Source: Chrysochromulina tobinii
Taxonomy: Eukaryota; Haptophyta; Prymnesiales; Chrysochromulinaceae
Direction: 5' to 3'
Length of the DNA: 26,614 bases
Assembly (NCBI GenBank): GCA_001275005.1
Contig: JWZX01003137.1
Location: 1-26,614 of the forward strand
Shown piece after piece: positions 1 to 9,700 of this stretch. Every line of letters begins with the position of its first letter. Positions within the stretch are counted from its first letter, which is position 1. The position numbers and the translations under genes were made by a program. The notes below the pieces were generated by a model. It made no database searches, had not been told where the DNA came from, and saw nothing but the letters and a program-made list of their open reading frames with translations.

Positions 1-773
1 GTGGGTTTGGTCGATGGCAGATCCACCGGTGCAGAGCTTCGCAGAGGCTCTGCGTGCCCGCCCTGACTCTCGGAGTCAAGCGACAGCAAACGCTGCGGTC
101 GCCTGTCCACAATCCGCAGCCGCTGCGCGGATGTCCACGGTCGCGTGCGACGGTGCCGGCGTGAGGAAGGCCGTCTCCATTGCAGCGTTCAAACTGACTT
201 TTTTTTTTTGCGTGTCCGTCCGTGTGTGTGTGTGCCAGTCTGTCGTCCCAAATTTGGAGTCAACAGCCTACCGGTTTGAGAGAAAAGAGGCCGTCACCAT
301 CCGATTTCCACCTTATCCATTTTGCTCGTCTGCCTCGCGGAGCCTCGCGCACCCAGTTCTCGACAAAGTAGACCCGTGGTCGAGCCACAGCTCATAGAAG
401 ATGTGTTCGTATGTTGCACCCGCTTCCTAAGATGTATTTTTATTGCGTCTCGTCCCGACTTTGGCCATCACCACTGAAGCGCAAAGATGCTGGTCCTGAT
501 CGCGCAATGCTTGTCGGCGCTCTCGCATCATTGTTCACACCGTGTATTCACGCGGGCGGTTAATCTCAGAGGCTTCCCTCCCGGTGTTCCAACGGGGGTG
601 GGGAAGAATTATTACCGCCGTGAACGTGTGCGATTAGTTTGCGAGGGGATGCTCGTCACAGGGCACAAAGGTATATTCACTTTCACACCGCACTCCTACT
701 GAAGGTGTGCACGAAATGGCGTTCGTTCGCGTTGAAAGCAACGGCCGCGGCGACTCTTGCTCTTCGCGCCGCA
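1..773. other. Upstream intergenic region, no supported gene
   Basis: No convincing gene is visible. The stretch holds an 11-base T tract (199-209) and a GT dinucleotide run (222-234). Short open frames, such as one starting with the ATG at 14 and one with the ATG at 487, have low-complexity or unremarkable translations with no recognisable domain. The frame of the downstream giant gene has a stop at 636-638 and no ATG before 774, so the 5' UTR and promoter of that gene probably lie here. An upstream coding exon joined by splicing cannot be excluded. Confidence 0.6.
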
Positions 774-3700
774 ATGCAGAAGGGCCTGAGGCCGAGACTC
801 TCGAAGCCCAAAGCCACAAATGGAGTCCCGATGGACTTCACCAGCCTCAGCCGGGCCGCATCGCTTGGAGAAATCGCACCCAACTTTGAGCGAATCTTCC
901 CGGTGGTCCCGCCCAGCGGGAACAGCCAATCGCTTATGCCGGATGATGCCAGAACGGTCGAGCCGCTAATCTATTTGCTTGTGCCGCTCATTGAAGCCGT
1001 GGCATCCTCCAAGTTCAACAAAAGGCTCGGAACGTTGACGCTCACCATCCTCCTTAATGTTGCCGAGCTTGTGCTCACGGGATACCAGCAGCAGCAGCAG
1101 CATCCTGAACAGCACAAGGGAAGCCGCTGGCAGCGCGGAACTACCGATACGGATGGCGCGCGGCGCTCTCTCCTGGATGTCGCCGGTGAGGCGCTGGTAC
1201 GTCCTGTTAGCGAGCGTGCGCCGCGCCATGACACTATCGGCGAGCGTGCCCTGACACTTGGCGAGCGCGCGCTGCAGCAGGACACGCTCATGCGCCGGGC
1301 CAAGATTGTCGTGCGCGCTATGGTGGAAACTTCGCGCACCGAGGAGCGAGAGGGACCCCTCTTAGAGCTGCACCGGCTCGTTGAGCGCAACAAGAACCTA
1401 GCCGAGGCGGTCGTCACCGAGGGTGGCATCCTGCCGATGGTCGAGGTCGCCTCGAGAGGCAGTATGAAGGCCAAGGAGCAGGCTGTGGCCGTCCTGCGTC
1501 GCATGGCTAGCCTCTCAGCCGAGCATCGCGCGGCTGTGAGCCGCGCTGGCGGTCTCGCGCCGATCGTGAAGGTGATCGTCGGCGGCACGACGGCCGCGAC
1601 ACCGCAGCTCCGCTCTGAGGCGTGCACCGCGCTCGCGTGGCTCTCTAAAGGACAACCAGCCAACCAGAGCGCGATCGCCGACGCTGGAACCATCCCGGCG
1701 CTCGTCAAGCTGCTCACGTCACAGCACGATGGCGAGCCGCTCGCGGCAGCGAGCGCCCTCTGCGCTCTCTCGGCCGGCCACGAGAAAAACTGCGCGCTCG
1801 TAGTTTCGCATGGTGGGATTGCCCTTCTCGCCTCCTTGCTTATGCCGCATGTCTTCGCGGCCACGCGCGTCCTGCCGACTGCCACGAACGAGCAGGCGCT
1901 GGACGCGCTGCACACCATCCTGCTGGGTGAACGCGGTGGTGGGCAGGTCCACGTCGAGCCAGAGGCCGCCACCGCCGCGACGAAGGCGTTGCGTACCGTC
2001 GTCGCCACCTTGCCAGACCAGGACGGCAGCTTCCACGCAGAGCTGCTGACGTCTCTCCTCGGCGTCGTGCAGGACGCCAAGGGCACTGTTGCCCAGTGCT
2101 CCCTCATTGCGCTGCTCGTGCTGCTGCTCGAGACGGACGCGCGGGACGTCGTTCAAGCGGATGCCGTCGGCCTCTGTGTCGAGAAGCTCGGTGATGCGTC
2201 GAGCGTCAGCACGATCGTGCTTGCTGCGGGCACGATCCTGCGCCGGCTTCTGCTCACCTCGCAGGGGCGGGATGCGATCCTCAAGCACATCCACAAGCTT
2301 GTTGGCCAATTGAAGAGCACGAATTTGGCAGCCCTTGAGCACGCCCTCGCTCTGCTTGATCACCTGGCTTCGGAGAGCGATGGGCGCGAAGCAATAAATC
2401 AGACCGGCGGCGCGAAGTCTTTGGTCTGGCTCGCCACCCCCCAAGCTATAGGGCCGATCCCTCCCAAACTCCACGCGATAGCGACGCGAATCTTGTGCGG
2501 CCTCGCCAAGGACGCCTCTGCACTGCCATCGCTCGTCGGCGCAGGAGCGGTGCAGCCACTGGTGTCCGTGTTACGCGACGGCGCGGAGGACGATCGTGAG
2601 CTGGCGGCGGCGGCGCTTGTGCAACTCACGTCAGTACGTGGTGGTGCCCCAGCAGCAGCGGATGCTGGCATCGTGCCGCTACTCGTGTCGCAGCTGGTGG
2701 ATGAGGAGACTGATCGCGTGTGGAGGGCACGTGCCATGCAGACCATGTTCAATGTTGCACACGTTGCCGAATCACTCAAAAGCGTGACGTCAGAGCCCAG
2801 GGCGGTGGCTGCGTGCGTGCAGACGATGGAATGCTCGACAGACTGTCGCGAACAGGCGGCGACGGTGCTCGCCACCTTGTCGGAAGCGGGCCGGCAGTCC
2901 GAAATCATCGCCGTGGGCGGCGTTGAAGCGTTGCTTGAGCTGCTCCGGAGTGGGTCTACCTCTGCGCTGTACTGCTCCACACGCGCTCTCAGCAGCGTGG
3001 CAAACGACGCGAGCAGCCACGCGGCGCTAGGGGCCGATCTGAATGTGTTCCTCGAGCTGGCGGAGACAGACGGGCAGCAGGGCCAATCGATGGCGCTCGC
3101 GATTCTTCACAAGCTGTGCAACAGCTACGACAGTCGCGTGCAATCCCTCCTCGCGAGTTCATTTTCGTTGATGCGTTGGCTCCTCGACGAGATGGTCAGT
3201 CACGAGCTCGTGAGGCAGCAGGCGGCGATCTCGAGCTTGCTAGAGCTCTGCGGCCGGCCCGAGGGCCTTTGCTCATTAGTCGACTGTGGCAGCGTAGGCT
3301 CGCTGGTGGCCGCTGCCCGGTCGGGCACGCCACGGGCCAGGCGGGATGCCACGTTGTTACTTGCGCGTCTTGCGACCAAGCCACATACGGCGAGCCTCGC
3401 GGCCGCAGGAGGCACGGAGGTCTTCCTCGCAGCTGTGACTGCGAGTTCCACGGAGGCCGACCTGTTGATGCCGGCTGCGATGGTCCTCAAGGAACTAGTG
3501 ACTGTGCCCGCCGGCTACACGACCATTTTGAATAGCGGTGTAGAGTCGCTGGTTGAGCTTCTGGCCTCCAGAGCGGGCGAGGACATCAAGGGCCACGTAC
3601 TGGGCATCCTGCAATACCTGTCGGCTACGAGCGATGGCCGGAGGATACTTGGGCGCTTGGGCGCGCCGCTGCCATTGGTACGTCTCGCTGTCGGCTCAGA

Positions 3701-6700
3701 TCCCGCTGTCCGAGCAGCTGCCGTGTGCATACTGTGCGACCTCGCCAAAGAGTCCACAGCCTTCTCCAATCTCATTGAGGCAGGCGCCATTGCTGTGATC
3801 GCGAGGCAGCTCAGGAGCGCTGTCGTGGACGAGCAGGAGGCTGCTACAGCCGCGCTAGCACAACTGAGTGGAGCGGGCGGGCAGGAGGCGGCGGTGCGTG
3901 ATGGAGCCTTGGAGCCGCTGCTGTCTCTGCTACAAGGTGGCAGCGTGCGGGCACAGAAGCATGCGATGCAGACGCTCTTTCACGTGGCCCAGTGCGTTCA
4001 AACCAAGAGCGCTTTGGCATCCCAGGCCGCCGCGGTCGCCCCGTGTATACAGGCTTTGCAGCAATCGAGTGATGCTGAAGTGAGGGAGCAGGCTGCAGTG
4101 GTGCTAACGTGCGTTGCGGACGGTGGCTGGCGGGCAGACATCATCTTGGGAGGTGGCCTTGCGCCGCTCGTTGAGCTTCTGAAGTGCGATGCGGCCTCGG
4201 CACGCGCAAAGGCTGCACGCGCCATTGCTAGTCTCGCCACCGATCCACGCAGCCATGCAGGTCTGCAGGCGGCGCTTGCGAGACTTGTGGAGCTTGCAGG
4301 AGTGTCTGGGGAAGCTCAAGAACCGTCCCAGCTCACGCTGCGCAGGCTCTCGGCCGGGCACAACTCAGAGGTGCGTGCGGCACTCGCCCAGTCAGACGAG
4401 GCCACGATGCTGCTGTGCCAGCAGCTGCTGACTGGTTCGGAAGAAGACCAGCAGGCTGCCGTCCTCAGCCTGCTCAACCTTATAGACCGGCCGGAGGCAC
4501 TCGCCACACTCGTTCAAGGCGGAGGCGTGCCGCCACTCGTGGCACTGGCCACAGTCCCCGACCCGCCGCCGCGCGCCGATGGGCGTATCGACCGGACGGA
4601 GCGCAAGAAGAAGGAGGATGTGCTACAGCTGCTAGCAAGTGTTGCAACGGCCACGCATGCGGACGCTGTTGCGCGGCAAGGCGCCACCGAGGTTCTGCTT
4701 GAAGCTGTGCAGTACAGGCTGAGCAGTCGGGCGTTGGTGGAGGCGGCCGCCGCCTCATTGGCGCGTCTGGTCATCACGCCTACTGGCCGCACAGCGGTGC
4801 TTAATGGCGGCGACGTCACTGCCGTCGTCGAGCTCTTGAATAGCCGGTATGGAGACGTGCCTCAGCACGCCTTAGAGATGATGCGAAGCTTGGCCGAGCA
4901 GAGCGATGGGCGGGTCGCGGTGAGCGCGTCGGGAGGTATCGCGCCAATTGTGCGAGTCAGCATGGGCAAGGAGCCACTGAGCAAAAGGTTGGCCAGCAAC
5001 ATTCTGTGCGACCTAGCCAAGGAAACGGAGGCGCTGCCGCTGCTCGTCCGAGACGGCGCTGTCACACCTCTGGTGGCGCAGCTGCGTGAAGGCGGAGCAG
5101 CAGAGCAGGAGCCAGCGGTGGAGGCCCTTGCGCAGCTGGTGGCTGTAGAGAGAGGCGCATTCCTGGCCACGTCCGAGGGCATCTTGGCTCCTCTCGTCAA
5201 CTTGCTGCTCGATAGTGGCGTGCGCGCACAGGGCCTCGCGATGCAGGCACTGCATCATTTGGCGCTGCTCGCGGAGACCAAGAGCGCGGTCGCCTCGGAA
5301 CCCAATGTGGTCTGCGCCTGCGTCGAAAGGCTGCAGCGCTCAAGCGATATGGTGATTCGAGAGCAGTCTGCCGCAGTGCTCGCGTGCATGTCCGATGAGG
5401 GCCGTCGAGCCGACATTGTGCTCGTGGGTGGCGTCGAGGCACTCGTGGAGCTGCTGCGGAGTGGCGACGGCTCAGCCCAGGCGCAGGCCGCACGCGCCAT
5501 CTGCAGTGTGGCGGATGATCCGAGCAGCCACACGGCCGCCAGCCTTGGCGTCGCGGCCATCATAGACGTGGCTCGAGGTGACGGGATTGCACGCACCGAC
5601 GCAACGGCGACGCTGCACAAGCTCGCTGGTGGAACCAATGCGCGCGCACTCGCCAGCATTGCGCAGTCGGATGCGGCCATTCGGATCCTCCTGCGGCACC
5701 TCAGCGGCAGCAGAACAGAACAGCTGATCGCCGTGCGCAGCCTGCGTCAGCTTAGCACCCAGCAGCCCGCGTTGCGCACGATCGTGGAGGGGAACGGTGT
5801 GCCAAGCATTGTAGCCCTGGCGAACAGCTACGAGCCCGGCGACGTGCAGCGCGAAGACTTTTGCTTGATTCTATCGCGCCTGGCAGTGCCACCACACACT
5901 GAGGCCGTTGCATCCTCGGGTGCAGTGGAGATCCTCGTCGATGCGCTCATGTGCGGTGGGCCTGAGCTCGTCCGGACCGCCACCACGGCTCTCGCGCGGC
6001 TTGTGTGGGCGCACACGGGGTTTGAGGCGATCTTGCAGGACGGAGTGGCTGCGTGCGTCGGGGTGCTGCACAGAACCGACCTCGGCGTCCAGGCACAGGC
6101 CTTAGAGATTCTGCACTGTCTGGCCTCTGCTGGTGAGGATGGACGCGCGGCGATTGGAAAGGCTAACGGCGCAGCACAACTCGTCGCGCTTGCGACGAGG
6201 CCTGATGGCGATCCTACTGGTAAGATGACAGCGACACGCATCCTGTGCGAGCTTGCCAAGGAGCTCACGGTGCTTCCATCGCTCATCAAGGCAAATGCCG
6301 CCGTGCCATTGGTCGTCGCGGTGCGCGACGGCAGCGCGGATTTGCAAGAAGCTGCGGTAGCTGCCTTGCGCCTTCTCACCGGTGGCGAGCGCGATCTTGC
6401 GGCGACGAAGCTGCAGGCAATCTCGCGCGGCGGGCGGCATCGCACGTGGACCAACGCGTTGACTCTTGCGAGCGTAGACAACGCGGCTGAACAGGCGGTG
6501 ACCGCCGGAGTGGTCGCGCCTCTCGTGCGCATGCTTCAGTACCATGAGGGCCCCGTTGCTCGTGCTCATGCGATGCACGCGCTGCACAATTTGGCGCGCG
6601 CGGGGACGGCACGCCAAGCCATCGCGAGTGACCCCGAGATCATCAGGGCGTGCGTGGGTGTCATCAAGCGTTCGACGGATCCGGTCGCGGAAGACCTCCA

Positions 6701-9700
6701 CACCCCGCGCAGCTCGCCTGTGAAGTCGCCAAAAGCCAAGTCGCCCCATTCCATGGGACGCTCGGTGCGCGGGGCAAGGCAAGCCTATGCCCAAGGGGCG
6801 ACTGAGGAGGGAGTTGAGGAGTTGAGGGAGTTGAGAAGGCGGTTGTGGACGCAGCCCACCTCGCTCGCCGAGGAGGCTGCAGGTACGCTCAGGTGTGTGT
6901 CGGACGCTGGCCGTCGGGGCGACGTCATAGCCCAAGGGCGGCGTCGAAGCACTCGTCGATCTCTTCTTGAAGGACGGTAAGCCGCAGGTGCAAGCGCAGG
7001 CACTTCGCGCCATGAATAGCTTGGCTGACGATCCGAAGAGTCACCCAGCGCTTACGAGCGCCCTCTCGGTGCTCGTGTATCTGGCTGGCAGCACCTCGGA
7101 TGGCGACTCTCGAGAAGCGTCCGAGTACGCGACTTCGACATTGCACAAGCTCGCCAGCGGCGGGGACGAGAGCGTCCAGAGGGAGCTCGCTAGCTCACCG
7201 GCAGCGACGCTGTTGTTCGTCCGGCAGCTCGATGGCAGCCGTGAGGAGCAGCAGACAGCGGTGAGCAGCTTAAGACACTTGGCAGACCGGCCGGAGGCGC
7301 TCCGTGCCATCGTCGAGGGTGGTGGTGTGGCGGCGCTCATTGCTGTGGCAAATAGGTCTGGGACAGCCGCCTCTGCGACGAGGGATGCAGCCATGCTCTT
7401 GGCGTGTCTCGCAATGCCACCACACACTGCGGCCGTTGCCAGTGCGCGTGGCACGGAGGTGCTCATTGAAGCGCTGCAGACTACAGGCACGCCTCTCACG
7501 CTCGTGGCGGTGAGCGCTCTCGGCCAGCTCGTCAAGGAGCCCCAAGGACGCGCCGCCGTCATCCGCGCCGGCGTGGCGCCGTGTGTGGGGCTGCTAGAGA
7601 GCCGAAGCGACGAAGTGCAGCTACACGCGCTCCTCGTGCTCCAGGCGATCGCATCCGATGGCCTAGCACAGGCCAAGTTGACGGAGGCGAATGCAGCCGC
7701 TCCTCTTGCGGCGCTCCTAGAGAGCGAAACCAGCTCGGCCGTCCAAATGGGCGCGTTGCACTTGATGAGTTGCATAGCAGTGGATGCGCGCAGTTGTCGG
7801 CAGATTGTCGAGAACGGCGGTGTGGCTGCCTCGCTGCCGTTACTGTTTGCTAAGGGCGACGCGGCTGCTGAGGATGTGCTCGTTGTACTCGGTGCGGTTG
7901 CCACGCACGTGAACAAGGTCGATGCCCTCGGCGATGCGAGCTCACCCTCCGTCATGGGCACCATTGCACGCTTCTGCCGCGGCTCGAATGAGCGCACGCG
8001 AGAGGACGCTACGATGGTGCTCGCCCTACTCGCGAGCGACGCAAGGAATGCAGCCAACCTCCTGATCACTGGTGGCGCGCAGGGCCTTGCCCATGTGGCG
8101 CGCCATCTCGACGGCACCGCCGCCTCGCGTGCGACAGCAGTCGCCGCCCTCGAAGCGATCGCGCCCTCTATCTTTGGCACCTTCCACGTGTCCATGCTGG
8201 GCTCCCCGTTGCTACGCATGCCCCTCTTCTGGACGGAGGCGGTGACGTCCTTCCTGGGCAGCCAGATGGCCCAGGTCTACAAGCAGCTGGGTGCGATCGC
8301 CGACAATTTCTACTTTGAGCTCTTCCATCTGTGTGCGCAGATCGCGCTCCGGCGCGCCGACGCCGAGGAGCACCAGGCCGTGCGCGCCATGAAGGAAGTC
8401 TTCGAAGCACTCGAGAACGAAACGACCATTGCCAAATGGCTCGCGGGGATCTTTCCGAGCATCGTGGCACGGGTCCGCAAGGACATTGACTGCTTCGCTG
8501 CCTTCGAGATCATCGACCTGCCCGACATCGGCCACCTCGGGTTGGAGGTTACCAACCGCGTGCGCGGCATGGCGCTCGCCGAGAAGGCGCTCCGAGCCCT
8601 CTACCAGCGCTACCTGCGCGAGGAGCTCCCATCTCGATGGAAGCAGCTCTTCAAGGAGGCGACGCGCACCGCGTACAACCTCAAGTACATGTTCCGCGAG
8701 TCGCTGCCCAAGACGAAGGCCAAATTCGTCGAGCACCTCGGCTTCAACCTCGAGGGCAAATCCAAGGAGCTCTTCACACATTTGGTTCGAGGGGCCTTCG
8801 AGATGTATCACGGGCTAGTCGACCAGCGCAAGCTCGCCGAGACGGACCTCCTCGACAACCCGCAGGCCCTGATCCAGGTCGTGCGCGAGGGGGCTCAAGG
8901 GGCAGACGAGCGCGTGCAGCTGCTGGCCGAGATCGCAGCGAGGTACATGCAGTCGTATGTGGACCAGGTGCCTCCACAGCTGCCGCTCACGCCGCACCAT
9001 ACGCAGATCTGCGCGATGCTCATCTTCTCGCAGTTTTTTGAGCAAAAGGAGCGGTGGGCGCGCGAGTATGGCATGCGCGCGGCGATTCTGCAGATGAAGA
9101 CGGGCGAGGGTAAGTCGATCGTGATCGCGATGATGGCTGTGTACACGGTCAAGCAGCTCAAGAAGAAGGTGCACGTCCTCGAGAACAACGAGGGGCTGCT
9201 CGAAAGGGACTTTGCCAACTACAAGAGCTTCTACGAGTCGTTTGGGCTCACATGCAACAAGACGATCGACAGTACCTCCGACATCTGTTACTGCCTCAAG
9301 AAGCAAAACAACACCTTCTTCAATCAGCATCTCCTCTCGGGTGACCTTGACCTGACCGGCACCATCCTGATCGTCGATGAAGTTGACGACCTCGTGGTCA
9401 ACGAGAAGCCGACCCTGCTCTACCAAGCCAAAGATGATTCGCTCACGCCCCACTACAAGGCGTGCTACAATGCGCTCATTAAGGGACAGGACCGCCCGGC
9501 GAAGGTGGACAGCCCGATCTGGAACGATGCGAAGCGTATCAAGCGCGAGGCCGATGCAAAGGTGCAGGGCGTGCACTTCCAGTTGGGCGAGCAAGGGTGG
9601 ATCATGCTTGAGGAGGGCCCGGATGGATCCGCGCGGGTGCCCAAAGTGCCCTTGTCCGATGACTGGCTTGTGTTCAAAAACTATGAGGACTTCAGCATGG

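Noticed and set aside
14-397. A 127-codon frame starting with ATG near the left end.
   Set aside because: It reads through the T tract and the GT repeat, giving a Phe/Cys/Val run, and shows no conserved feature.
639-773. An N-terminal extension of the giant gene from a TTG codon at 639.
   Set aside because: No ATG occurs in this stretch, and non-ATG starts are not expected in a eukaryotic nuclear gene. The same reasoning removed extensions at 16561-16605, 17764-17844, 23806-23934, 25199-25240 and 25426-25464.
6680-6855. The Ser-Pro-Lys insertion in armadillo copy 4 as an unspliced intron.
   Set aside because: It is a multiple of three without stops and its donor-like sites are weak, and removing it would not repair the frame break, which lies downstream of a still in-frame homologous stretch. 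It cannot be fully excluded without RNA.
6960-6980. The stop at 6978-6980 as the true end of a separate armadillo gene, with a second gene starting at the ATG at 6967.
   Set aside because: The repeat unit is continuous across the break once one base is skipped, and the second frame would start in the middle of an armadillo repeat.
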